From Nocardioides sp. T2.26MG-1 (GTDB lineage Bacteria; Actinomycetota; Actinomycetes; Propionibacteriales; Nocardioidaceae), in assembly GCF_950101795.1 (NCBI RefSeq), contig NZ_CATNLZ010000001.1:929133-993132 (forward strand): a stretch of 64,000 nt of DNA. The letters are read 5' to 3'. The position numbers and the translations under genes were made by a program. Below, piece after piece: positions 38,006 to 46,652 of this stretch (its first letter is position 1; every line of letters starts with the position of its first letter). The notes under the pieces are model-generated. The model did no database searches and was not told where the DNA came from. It was given only the letters and a program-made list of their open reading frames with translations.

Positions 38006-39439
38006 ATGACCAGCGCACCAACCGGGCCCGGCGCCCCCACCTACGACGTGGTGGTGATCGGGGCCGGCATCGTCGGGTCGGCGATCGCTCGCACGCTCGC
38101 GGGCTACCGGCTCTCCGTCGCCCTGCTCGACGCGCGCGACGACGTCGGCGAGGGCACCAGCAAGGCGAACACCGCGATCCTCCACACCGGCTTCGACGCC
38201 AAGCCGGGCAGCCTCGAGTCTCGACTGGTGCACGAGGGCTACCACCTGCTGGGCGACTACGCGGCCGCGACCGGGATCCCCGTCGAGCGGGTGGGCGCGA
38301 TCCTGGTCGCCTGGGACACCGAGCAGGTCGGCAACCTGCCGGGCCTGCAGGAGAAGGCGGTCGCCAACGGCTACCCGCACACCGAGATCATCGGCGCCCG
38401 CGAGGTCTACCGGCAGCTGCCGCACATCGGTCCCGGAGCCCTCGGCGGCCTGACGGTGCCCGGTGAGTCGATCATCTGCACCTGGACGACGAACTTCGCC
38501 CTGGCCACCGACGCCGTACGCCGCGGCGCTGCGCTGCTGCTGGGCAGGAGGTGCACGGGGGTCACCGTGGCGGAGGAGGCCACGGTGCTCCACACCTCGG
38601 CGGGCGACGTGCGGACGCGCTGGGTGGTCAACGCCGCCGGTCTCGGCTCCGACGTGATCGACCAGCACTTCGGCTTCGACCGGTTCCACGTCACACCCCG
38701 CCGCGGCGAGCTGATGGTCTTCGACAAGCAGGCGCGGCCCCTGGTCGAAAAGATCGTGCTGCCGGTGCCCAGCGCCGTCGGCAAGGGCGTCCTGATCAGC
38801 CCCACCGTCTACGGCAACGTCATGCTCGGCCCCACGGCCGAGGACCTCACCGACCGCACCGACACCGGCACCTCCGAGGCCGGACTGGAGTTCCTGCTCG
38901 AGAAGGGCAGGCGGCTGATGCCGCAGCTGCTCCAGGAGGAGGTCACCGCGACGTACGCCGGCCTCCGGGCGGCCACGGAGTTCTCCGACTACGTGGTCGA
39001 GGTGGACGCCGAGCAGCGCTACCTGCTCGCCGGCGGCATCCGCTCGACCGGCCTCAGCTCGGGGATGGCGCTCGCCGAGCACGTCCGCGGTCTGCTCGCC
39101 GAGACCGGCGCCCTCGAGCTCACCCCCCGCGACGACCTGCCCGACCCGCCGCGGATGCCGAACATCGGCGAGGCGTCGCTGCGCCCGTACCAAGACGCCG
39201 CCCGGATCGCCGACGACCCGGCGTACGGCCGGATCGTGTGCTTCTGCGAGCGGGTCACCGCGGGCGAGATCCGCGACACCTTCGCGGGCACGATCCCACC
39301 CACCACGCTCGAGGGACTCCGCCGCCGCACCCGTGCCCAGAACGGCCGGTGCCAGGGGTTCTACTGCGGCGCCGAGGTCGCCGAGCTGTTCGAGACCCGA
39401 GCCGCAGCCGTCACCGCAGAAGGGCAGGCGCACCGATGA
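38006..39439 (+). CDS. GlpA-like FAD-dependent glycerol-3-phosphate dehydrogenase with BFD [2Fe-2S] domain
   Basis: This 477-residue protein has a DAO fold (DVVVIGAGIVGSAIARTLAG, then GTSKANTAILHTGFDAKPGS as in GlpA/LhgO proteins). The C-terminal part (about 410-460) has four Cys, CFCERV...C..FYC, of the BFD-like [2Fe-2S] binding domain. It should oxidise the phosphate made by the adjacent kinase. GlpA-BFD proteins of this kind work with a second FAD/NAD oxidoreductase, here the next gene, which overlaps by ATGA. Confidence 0.9.
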   Translation: MTSAPTGPGAPTYDVVVIGAGIVGSAIARTLAGYRLSVALLDARDDVGEGTSKANTAILHTGFDAKPGSLESRLVHEGYHLLGDYAAATGIPVERVGAILVAWDTEQVGNLPGLQEKAVANGYPHTEIIGAREVYRQLPHIGPGALGGLTVPGESIICTWTTNFALATDAVRRGAALLLGRRCTGVTVAEEATVLHTSAGDVRTRWVVNAAGLGSDVIDQHFGFDRFHVTPRRGELMVFDKQARPLVEKIVLPVPSAVGKGVLISPTVYGNVMLGPTAEDLTDRTDTGTSEAGLEFLLEKGRRLMPQLLQEEVTATYAGLRAATEFSDYVVEVDAEQRYLLAGGIRSTGLSSGMALAEHVRGLLAETGALELTPRDDLPDPPRMPNIGEASLRPYQDAARIADDPAYGRIVCFCERVTAGEIRDTFAGTIPPTTLEGLRRRTRAQNGRCQGFYCGAEVAELFETRAAAVTAEGQAHR

Positions 39440-40725
39440 GCACCGACACCAACGCTGCCGACGCCGACGCTGCCGAGGCAACGCGCGACCTCACCCCGGA
39501 CGTCGTCGTCGTCGGCGCCGGGCCGGCGGGCCTCCGGGCCGCCACCGAGCTGGCCCGGACCCTGTCCGGGGAGGTGCTGGTCCTCGAGCGCGAGCGCGAG
39601 GCGGGCGGCATCCCGCGACACAGCGACCACCTGGGCTACGGCATCCGCGACCTCGGCAGGTTCGTGACCGGTCCGACCTACGCCCGGATGCTGCGCGACA
39701 AGGCCACCGACGCGGGGGCCACCATCCTCACCGAGGCGATGGCCACGGACTGGGCCGGGCCCGGCGAACTGATGGTGACGTCCCCCGAGGGCCGGCTGCG
39801 GGTCGCCGCGCGCGCGGTGGTGCTGGCCTCCGGCGCTCGCGAGCGCCCACGCGCGGCCCGGCAGATCCCCGGTGACCGCGCCCACGGCGTCCTCACCACC
39901 GGCACGCTGCAGAACGTCGTGCACCTCAAGAACGGCACCGTCGGCAAGCGGGCCGTCGTCGTCGGCGCCGAGCTGGTCAGCTGGTCGGCGGTGCTGACGC
40001 TGCGCCACGCCGGCTGCCGGACGGTGCTGATGACCACGACCCACTCGCAGGCGGAGTCGTACTGGCTCTTCCAGCGCCCCGGCCGGCTCGCGTTCAAGAC
40101 CCCCGTCGCGACGCGGACCCGCGTCACGCGCATCATCGGCCGCCCCCGGGTGCAGGCCGTCGAGATCGAGGACCTCGACACCGGAGACCGGCGGACGGTC
40201 GAGTGCGACACGGTGATCCTCACCGGTGACTGGATCCCCGACAACGAGCTGGCCCGAGCCGCGGGCGTCACGCTCGACCCCCGCACTCTCGGCCCGCTGG
40301 TGGACACGGCGCTGCGCACCGACCTGCCGGGGATCTTCGCCGCCGGCAACGTGCTGCACCCGGTCGACACCGCCGACATCGCCGCGCTCGACGGCGCCGC
40401 CGTGGCGCGGCACGTCCGCAGCTACCTCGACGGCGCGCGACCGACCCGGGACGGTGTGCGTCTCGAGGTCGAGGCGCCCCTGCGGTGGGTCGCTCCGGGG
40501 ATCGTGCGGCCGGGCGACCCGGCGCCCCCGCGGCGTCGGCTGCTGCTGTGGACCGACGAGTACGTCCGGGCCCCGCGTGTCGTCCTCGAGCAGGGCGGCC
40601 GGGTCGTCGCCCGCAGACGCGTGCTGTGGCCGGCCGCGCCGGGTCGGGTGTTCCGCGTGCCGTCGGACCTCCTCGACCGCATCGACGCCCGCGGGGGGAC
40701 CGTCACCGTGCGCCTGGACTCCTGA
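39436..40725 (+). CDS. FAD/NAD(P)-dependent oxidoreductase (partner of GlpA-like protein)
   Basis: This 429-residue protein has FAD (VVVVGAGPAGLRAATELART) and NAD (VVVGAELVSWSAVLTLRHAG) dinucleotide folds and an ATG-type FAAGNVLHPVDTADIAALDG motif near 300. It resembles the second subunit seen beside GlpA-BFD proteins in glycerol operons of other bacteria, which passes electrons on. The C-terminal 90 residues form an extra domain with several Arg residues. The 4-nt overlap with the dehydrogenase supports a complex. It ends the operon and is convergent with the metalloprotease gene, 13 nt away. Confidence 0.87.
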   Translation: MSTDTNAADADAAEATRDLTPDVVVVGAGPAGLRAATELARTLSGEVLVLEREREAGGIPRHSDHLGYGIRDLGRFVTGPTYARMLRDKATDAGATILTEAMATDWAGPGELMVTSPEGRLRVAARAVVLASGARERPRAARQIPGDRAHGVLTTGTLQNVVHLKNGTVGKRAVVVGAELVSWSAVLTLRHAGCRTVLMTTTHSQAESYWLFQRPGRLAFKTPVATRTRVTRIIGRPRVQAVEIEDLDTGDRRTVECDTVILTGDWIPDNELARAAGVTLDPRTLGPLVDTALRTDLPGIFAAGNVLHPVDTADIAALDGAAVARHVRSYLDGARPTRDGVRLEVEAPLRWVAPGIVRPGDPAPPRRRLLLWTDEYVRAPRVVLEQGGRVVARRRVLWPAAPGRVFRVPSDLLDRIDARGGTVTVRLDS

Positions 40726-40737
40726 TCGGCGCCGAGC

Positions 40738-43689
40738 TCAGGGAACCGTCACCGTGACCGGGGTCGCGGTCGCCTCCGCCCAGCCGGGCACCCCGGCGTA
40801 CCTGGCCCCGACGGCGCCGGTCACGCCAGGCCTGAACCGCGCGACGAACGTGCCGGACACCGACGTCGTCGCCCTGGTCGAGGCGACGTAGGTCGCCGAG
40901 GACGGGTAGGTGATCGTCACGACGGCGCCTGCCCGGGGCGAGGCGACGCCGGTCGAGCTGATCTGCGTGAGCGTGCCGGTCGCCGTCACGTATCCGGTCG
41001 CCGGATCGCGTACGGCGGACAGCGTCAGCGCCGTGCTCCACGGGTGCACGACGATCGCCTGCGTCGCGGACGCGGCCGCCCAACCGGGCTTGCCGGCGTA
41101 GCGGACGACCACGTCGCCGGATCCGGTCGGGCGGAGGATCACCGAGTACGCGCCGGAGGCGTTGGTCGCCGCCGACGCGGTGGCCGTGCGGCCGCCGGCG
41201 AGGGGGTAGGTGATGGTCACCGGCGTGGAGGCCATGGCCGTCGCGGTCGTGCCGTCGGACTGCCTGACCGAGCCGGTGACCGTGATCGGCGACGACGCCA
41301 TCAGGTCCGTGGCCGAGGTGCCGACCGCGACGGACGTGGTCCACGGGTGCACGACCAGCGCGACCGTCGCGGACGACGCGGTCCAGCCGAGCCTGCCGGC
41401 GTAGCGGACGACCACGTCGCCGGATCCGGTCGGGCGGAGGATCACCGAGTACGCGCCGGAGGCGTTGGTCGCCGCCGACGCGGTGGCCGTGCGGCCGCCG
41501 GCGAGGGGGTAGGTGATGGTCACCGGCGTGGAGGCCATGGCCGTCGCGGTGGTGCCGTCGGACTGCCTGAGCATGCCGGTCACGGTGACAGCAGCCCCGG
41601 CCATCAGGTCCGTCGCCGACGGGCTGACGGTGACCGAGGTCGTCCACGGGCTGACGGTGATCGGTGCGTTCGCCGCCGTCGATGACCCCATCCCGACCCG
41701 ACCGACGAACCGCGCCTGGAGCACGGTCGACGTCAACGGCTTGACGACGACCGAGTAGGACCCGTCGACGCCGGTCGTGGCCGAGCCGACCACGGACCAG
41801 GTCGTGGCCGTGCCGGCCCGACCGTAGATCGACACCCTCTCGCCCGCAGCCGGACCCTTGGTCGAGCCGTCGGGCAGCGTGCGGGACAGGACCCCGCTGA
41901 CCACGACGGGCGCGCCGGCCTGGACCGACGTGCGGTCGACCACCGAGCTCACCTGCGTGGTGCACGGCCCCGAGGCGACGCTGACGGCGACCGCGGTGGA
42001 GGTCGTGGCCGGGAAGGTGGGAGCGGCCGCCGTCCTCACGCTGTAGGCGCCCGCCGACGCGGTCACCAGCGCGGTGGCGACGCCGGTCTGACCCGTCGTG
42101 CCCGTCGCGACCTGCGCCGGCGTGCCGGTGCCGACCTGACGGAACCACGCGACCGCGAGACCCTTGACGGGCTTGCCGCTGGCCTGGTCGACGACCTGCG
42201 CGGTGAGCGCGGCCTTGCCGGTCGGGCAGGCGACGTACGCCGCGGCCGACCCGTCGACCGTCACCGACGTGGTCGCCGTCCGCGGCGTCGACGAGAACGT
42301 GAGCGCGCTCGTGCGCACCAGCTTGGCGCCGGTGTTGTCGACCACCGTCGCCGTGACGGTCCCGGCCGTGGTCGACCGGGCGCCGCACACGACCTCGGTC
42401 TGGAGGGCGGTCCTGTCGGTGAACGCGCAGTCGCCGCGCGAGGTCGACCAGGTGATCGACGCGGTGCGTCCGGACGGGATCTCCAGCGTGGCCGAGACCT
42501 GCGTGGGCAGGCCGGGCACCGCCGGGTTGTTCACCGACACGATCCCGCCGAGCACGGTGGGGGTCCCCAGGGAGCCGCCGCCGACCCCGTCGCCCCCACC
42601 GATCAGGAACCGGGAGTTGGCGGTGTTCCAGTGGTTCGCCAGGTACGACCCGGCGGGGGGATACGTCGAGTAGTAGTCGTCGCCGTTGCAGTCGAAGAGC
42701 GTCTCCTGGTCGGGTGAGCAGATCTGCTGCATCGCCTTCCCGCCGCCGTCGGCGTAGCACATGCGGTCGGACTCGTCGTAGCAGTGGCCCGCGGCGGTCG
42801 CGTGCGGGGCGTCGCCCTGCACCGACCCCATCGTGTGCGACAGCTCGTGGGCCTCGACCGACTGGGACCCGCCCCAGCAGGCGGTGTCGATGCGGGCGAA
42901 CTGGGCGTAGGAGCCGTTGTTCGGGTTGTCCTGGCCGGCCCCGCTGCTCAGGTAGGTCTGGGCGATCCCGCACTGACCCGTGCCGTCGACCCACATCAGG
43001 TACTTGCGGTTGGGCGCGGTGTACCCGGCGTTGCGCATCGCGGTGATCGTGCTGCCGAAGCTGGTGAACGACCCCGGAGGAAGGGTCACGTTGAGCACGG
43101 ACGGCGAGCAGGTCCCGTCGCCGTTGGCGACGGTCACGAACCGGACGTCGCGGACCCCGCCGGTCTTGGCGGCGGACAGGTTGAAGACCGTGCTGACCCC
43201 CGACGCCCACTGCTTGATCTGGTCGCCGACGGCGGCGAACCGGTTCGTCCGGTCGGAGGTGACGACGTAGATCGCCTGCACCCGGTAGCCGGACGTGCCG
43301 TCCCCGTCGCAGGGCACCCGGTCGCTGACGGCGGCGACCTGGGCCGCGACCGGGACGCCCTCGTCCTGGGCCGCCTCGACCGCGGCGGCCGCCGCACCGG
43401 TGCGGGCCTCGAGGACCGCCGTCGGGACGTGCTTGTCGACGTCGACACCCGGAGGAGCCTGGTCCGCGTGGGCACACGACACGGGGTCTCCGGGGTTCGC
43501 CGCGGGGATGACCAGCTCGGCGCCGCAGTCGGCGGAGGTGATCTGGGCCAACGACCCGGCGCGCGTGTGGGCGTCGACTGCGGAGAGCGCCGTCGCGGTG
43601 ACGCCGCCGGCCGCGAGGAGCACGCTGAGCACGAGGGCTGCGCTCTGCCGCGGGGCACGCCGGCGCGAGGACATCGAGTGTTTGGTCAT
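40738..43689 (-). CDS. Secreted zinc metalloprotease-like protein with Ig-like tandem repeats
   Basis: This 983-residue protein has an N-terminal signal peptide (Arg-rich start, hydrophobic 17-35, cleavage near Ala40). The N-terminal half has HELSH (281-285) in VEAHELSHTMGSVQG, a candidate third ligand in GHCYDESD and several Cys pairs, resembling metzincin-type extracellular proteases. From about residue 560 it is built of four or so Ig-like modules of about 100 residues ([40 protein letters not shown]). Two of these are nearly identical also in DNA. It probably acts outside the cell or on its surface. Substrate unknown. Confidence 0.85.
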   Translation of the reverse strand: MTKHSMSSRRRAPRQSAALVLSVLLAAGGVTATALSAVDAHTRAGSLAQITSADCGAELVIPAANPGDPVSCAHADQAPPGVDVDKHVPTAVLEARTGAAAAAVEAAQDEGVPVAAQVAAVSDRVPCDGDGTSGYRVQAIYVVTSDRTNRFAAVGDQIKQWASGVSTVFNLSAAKTGGVRDVRFVTVANGDGTCSPSVLNVTLPPGSFTSFGSTITAMRNAGYTAPNRKYLMWVDGTGQCGIAQTYLSSGAGQDNPNNGSYAQFARIDTACWGGSQSVEAHELSHTMGSVQGDAPHATAAGHCYDESDRMCYADGGGKAMQQICSPDQETLFDCNGDDYYSTYPPAGSYLANHWNTANSRFLIGGGDGVGGGSLGTPTVLGGIVSVNNPAVPGLPTQVSATLEIPSGRTASITWSTSRGDCAFTDRTALQTEVVCGARSTTAGTVTATVVDNTGAKLVRTSALTFSSTPRTATTSVTVDGSAAAYVACPTGKAALTAQVVDQASGKPVKGLAVAWFRQVGTGTPAQVATGTTGQTGVATALVTASAGAYSVRTAAAPTFPATTSTAVAVSVASGPCTTQVSSVVDRTSVQAGAPVVVSGVLSRTLPDGSTKGPAAGERVSIYGRAGTATTWSVVGSATTGVDGSYSVVVKPLTSTVLQARFVGRVGMGSSTAANAPITVSPWTTSVTVSPSATDLMAGAAVTVTGMLRQSDGTTATAMASTPVTITYPLAGGRTATASAATNASGAYSVILRPTGSGDVVVRYAGRLGWTASSATVALVVHPWTTSVAVGTSATDLMASSPITVTGSVRQSDGTTATAMASTPVTITYPLAGGRTATASAATNASGAYSVILRPTGSGDVVVRYAGKPGWAAASATQAIVVHPWSTALTLSAVRDPATGYVTATGTLTQISSTGVASPRAGAVVTITYPSSATYVASTRATTSVSGTFVARFRPGVTGAVGARYAGVPGWAEATATPVTVTVP
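41091..41569 (-). repeat. 303-bp tandem repeat encoding near-identical Ig-like modules
   Basis: 41091-41247 is identical by eye to 41394-41550 (157 bp), and after one mismatch identity continues for about 19 bp. The period is 303 bp, exactly 101 codons. The remainder of each unit is diverged. This indicates recent duplication or gene conversion of one Ig-like module of the metalloprotease. Confidence 0.85.
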
Positions 43690-43807
43690 CCATGACTCCC
43701 ACGACAGCTCGAGCGGCCCGTCCGTGGGCCGCCAGTCAATGCCCTATCGACCGCACCACCGCCGACCTGAGCCACGGCGCACGGTCAAACCCCCTGCGTC
43801 GGCGCGG

Positions 43808-44077
43808 CTACTCGACCTTGGTCCGGTAGGGCAACCCGATCTGCCGGATCTCCTCCTGGGTGACCCAGGCAACCACCGTGAACAGCACGGAGGCGATCGT
43901 GAGGATCGGCAGCAGCGTCGGGACGCTCACGTCGTCCTTGATGGCCGCGTAGGCCCAGCCGAGGGCGAGCGTCGCGGCGACGACGCTCGAGCCGTAGGCG
44001 AACGTCGAGTGGAGCAGCGCGAGCATCTTCCGCAGGTCCTCGTTGCTGGCGATCAAGGTCTGCTGCTTGTCGGGCAT
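43808..44077 (-). CDS. Small two-helix membrane protein
   Basis: This 89-residue protein starts MPDKQQTLIASNEDLRKMLA, has two hydrophobic segments (about 25-45 and 50-70) and ends WVTQEEIRQIGLPYRTKVE. ATG at 44077 is chosen over an upstream one at 44143 because the upstream part overlaps the ABC operon promoter region. The family was not recognised. It stands between the metalloprotease and the divergent ABC exporter operon. Confidence 0.6.
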   Translation of the reverse strand: MPDKQQTLIASNEDLRKMLALLHSTFAYGSSVVAATLALGWAYAAIKDDVSVPTLLPILTIASVLFTVVAWVTQEEIRQIGLPYRTKVE

Positions 44078-44201
44078 CCGCGATCCTTCCGTCCCGGGAC
44101 CGGCGGCCCCGATCCGCGAGAGACTCTCCCAGAGAGTCGGCACCTCGGTCGAGAGCGCTGCAGGAACCGGCAGCCGAGTTGCGTCGAGGTCGGGCTTGAC
44201 C

Positions 44202-44216
44202 TTGACGCAACGTCAA
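44202..44216 (+). promoter_or_regulatory. MerR-type operator upstream of the ABC exporter
   Basis: TTGACG-CAA-CGTCAA is a perfect 6+6 inverted repeat (44202-44207, 44211-44216) that includes a -35-like TTGAC and ends 17 bp before the exporter ATG. MerR proteins bind such repeats in the promoter spacer. The MerR-family gene at 45855 is the likely partner. Confidence 0.6.
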
Positions 44217-44233
44217 CCCCGCAGGCTGTTCGC

Positions 44234-45031
44234 ATGACCACGACACCAGCCATCCAGGTCGCCGGGCTCACCAAGGCGTACGGCGACCACGAGGTGCTCC
44301 GCGGCGTCGACTTCGACGTGGCGCGCGGCAGCATCTTCGCCCTGCTCGGCTCCAACGGGGCCGGCAAGACCACGGCCGTCCGCATCCTCGCCACCCTGCT
44401 CCCGGCGGACGGCGGCACGGCCCTCGTCGACGGCGCCGACGTCGGCGCCGAGGCGTCCCGCGTTCGGGAGTCGATCAGCCTCACCGGCCAGTTCGCGGCG
44501 GTCGACGAGATCCTGACCGGCCGCGAGAACCTCGTGCTCGTCGCCCAGCTGCGCCACCAGGCCGACCCCCGCGGGATCGCGACCGACCTGCTCGCGCGCT
44601 TCAGCCTGACGGACGCCGGCGACCGGCGGGTGGCGACGTACTCCGGCGGGATGCGCCGACGCCTCGACATCGCGATGAGCCTGATCGGCGACCCGTCGGT
44701 CATCTTCCTCGACGAGCCGACCACCGGGCTGGACCCGCAGGCCCGTCTCGAGGTGTGGCGCGCGGTGAAGGAGCTGGCCGCCGCCGGCACGACGGTGCTG
44801 CTCACCACCCAGCACCTGGACGAGGCCGAGCACCTCGCCGACCGGATCGCGATCCTCCACGACGGCCGGATCGTCGTGAACGGCACCCTCGCCGAGCTCA
44901 AGGCGCTGCTCCCACCCGCCACGGTCGAGTACGTCGAGAAGCAGCCGACGCTCGAGGAGATCTTCCTCGCGGTCGTCGGCGACGAGACCGCTGCCACGAC
45001 CGGCCCCGCCCCGACCGCCACGAACAGCTGA
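44234..45031 (+). CDS. ABC transporter ATP-binding protein, DrrA family
   Basis: This 265-residue ATPase has Walker A GSNGAGKTT, Q-loop GQFAAVDEILTGRENL (the DrrA form), signature YSGGMRRRLDIAMSL, Walker B VIFLDEPTTGLDP and the switch His in TTQHLDEAEHLADR. This is the daunorubicin-type drug exporter ATPase. The short leader from the operator to ATG suggests control at transcription start. The permease DrrB follows 9 nt later, then a MerR regulator. Confidence 0.93.
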   Translation: MTTTPAIQVAGLTKAYGDHEVLRGVDFDVARGSIFALLGSNGAGKTTAVRILATLLPADGGTALVDGADVGAEASRVRESISLTGQFAAVDEILTGRENLVLVAQLRHQADPRGIATDLLARFSLTDAGDRRVATYSGGMRRRLDIAMSLIGDPSVIFLDEPTTGLDPQARLEVWRAVKELAAAGTTVLLTTQHLDEAEHLADRIAILHDGRIVVNGTLAELKALLPPATVEYVEKQPTLEEIFLAVVGDETAATTGPAPTATNS

Positions 45032-45040
45032 GGAACGACC

Positions 45041-45814
45041 ATGCCCACGACAACGCGCCATCACTTCGTCGACGAGACCGCCACCCTCACGGGACGGTCC
45101 CTGCGCCACATCCTGCGCAGCCCCGACACCATCATCACCACCGCGATCACCCCGATCGCCATGCTGCTGCTGTTCGTCTACGTCTTCGGCGGCGCGATCG
45201 AGACCGGCGGCGAGAAGTACGTGGACTACCTGCTGCCGGGCATCCTGCTGATCACGATCGCCTCGGGCATCGCCTACACGGCCTACCGGCTCTTCACCGA
45301 CGTCTCCGGCGGGATCTTCGAGCGGTTCCAGTCGATGCCGATCTCCCGCTCCGCGGTGCTGTGGGGCCACGTCCTGACCTCGCTGGTCGCGAACATGATC
45401 GCGCTCGCGCTCGTCGTGCTGGTCGCGGTGGCGATGGGCTTCCGGACCGGCGCCGGGGTGCTGGCCTGGCTCGCCGTGACCGGCATCCTGCTGCTGTTCA
45501 CGCTGACCCTGACCTGGCTCGCGGTCATCCCGGGCCTCACCGCGAAGTCCGCCGACAGCGTGGGCGGGTTCTCCTATCCGCTGATCTTCCTGCCGTTCAT
45601 CAGCTCGGCGTTCGTGCCCACCGACAGCATGCCCGGCCCGGTCCGCTGGTTCGCCGAGCACCAGCCGGTCACCTCGATCGTCGACACGCTGCGCCACCTG
45701 TACGCCGAGCAGCCGGTCGGCAACGACATCTGGACCGCCCTCGCGTGGTGCGTGGGGCTCCTGGTCGTCGCCTACGTCCTCGCGATGCGCGCCTACCACC
45801 GCAAGTTCGCGTGA
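45041..45814 (+). CDS. ABC-2 type membrane permease, DrrB family
   Basis: This 257-residue protein has six membrane segments (about 30-50, 63-83, 110-135, 143-165, 170-190 and 230-250) and the ABC-2 motif FERFQSMPISRSAVLWGHV after helix 2, as in DrrB. It pairs with the DrrA-type ATPase before it to export drugs or lipids. A late HQPVTSIVDTLRHLY segment is conserved in this family. Confidence 0.93.
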   Translation: MPTTTRHHFVDETATLTGRSLRHILRSPDTIITTAITPIAMLLLFVYVFGGAIETGGEKYVDYLLPGILLITIASGIAYTAYRLFTDVSGGIFERFQSMPISRSAVLWGHVLTSLVANMIALALVVLVAVAMGFRTGAGVLAWLAVTGILLLFTLTLTWLAVIPGLTAKSADSVGGFSYPLIFLPFISSAFVPTDSMPGPVRWFAEHQPVTSIVDTLRHLYAEQPVGNDIWTALAWCVGLLVVAYVLAMRAYHRKFA

Positions 45815-45854
45815 CCCGCACGACGACGGGCAGCCGACCCGCGAGACTGGTCGC

Positions 45855-46649
45855 ATGCTGACGATCGGCCAGCTCGCGGCGTACGCCGGGGTGACGACCC
45901 GCGCGGTGCGGCACTACCACCACATCGGGCTGCTGCCCGAGCCCGAGCGCGACGTCTCCGGCTACCGCAGCTACGCCGGGCCCGACGTCGTCCGACTGAT
46001 CCGGATCCGCACGCTCGCCGAGGCCGGCGTCCCGCTCGCCCGCGTGCAGGAGCTGCTGGCCGCCGACGACGACGCCTTCGCCGCAGCGGTCGCCGAGATC
46101 GACCGCCGGCTGCGCGAGGAGATCAAGGAGCTGCAGGAGCACCGCCGGCGGATCGCCAAGCTGGCTGCCGGCGACAGCCTCGCGCTCCCGCCGTCGGCGA
46201 CCGCCTACCTCGACCGGATGCGGGCGCTCGGCACGCCGGAGGTCATGGTGGACCTCGAGCGGGACGCCTGGATCCTGATCGCCGCGCAGATGCCCGAGCG
46301 GATCGACGAGTTCATGGCCGACAAGGAGAGCCAGCTCGACGACCCGCTGATGCGGCAGTTCCTGCGCCTCATCGGCGAGATCGCCGCCGCGGAGGAGCCG
46401 AGGGAGGACCAGCTGGCGCAGGTCGCCGACGTGCTGGTCGAGATGGCCGAGGCGGCCGCCGTCAACGGCGCGCTCGACCAGCAGGACGAGGCCCTGCCCG
46501 ACAGCTCCTTCGCCGAGCTCCTCGAGACCGTGGCGCTCTCCGCGGGGCCGCGGATGGTGCGGATCCGCGACCGGATCCTCCAGCTGATGGCCGAGCGCGG
46601 CTGGAGCGGGCTGGTCAAGATGGAGCGGATCGACCGCGCCGACGCGTGA
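45855..46649 (+). CDS. MerR family transcriptional regulator
   Basis: This 264-residue protein has an N-terminal MerR winged helix (1-70: LTIGQLAAYAGVTTRAVRHY, then ERDVSGYRSYAGPDVVRLI) and a long coiled-coil with a helical C-terminal effector domain of about 150 residues, larger than metal-sensing MerR proteins. It is in the exporter operon and probably acts on the inverted repeat at 44202-44216, as drug-responsive MerR regulators do. Confidence 0.92.
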   Translation: MLTIGQLAAYAGVTTRAVRHYHHIGLLPEPERDVSGYRSYAGPDVVRLIRIRTLAEAGVPLARVQELLAADDDAFAAAVAEIDRRLREEIKELQEHRRRIAKLAAGDSLALPPSATAYLDRMRALGTPEVMVDLERDAWILIAAQMPERIDEFMADKESQLDDPLMRQFLRLIGEIAAAEEPREDQLAQVADVLVEMAEAAAVNGALDQQDEALPDSSFAELLETVALSAGPRMVRIRDRILQLMAERGWSGLVKMERIDRADA

Positions 46650-46652
46650 GCG

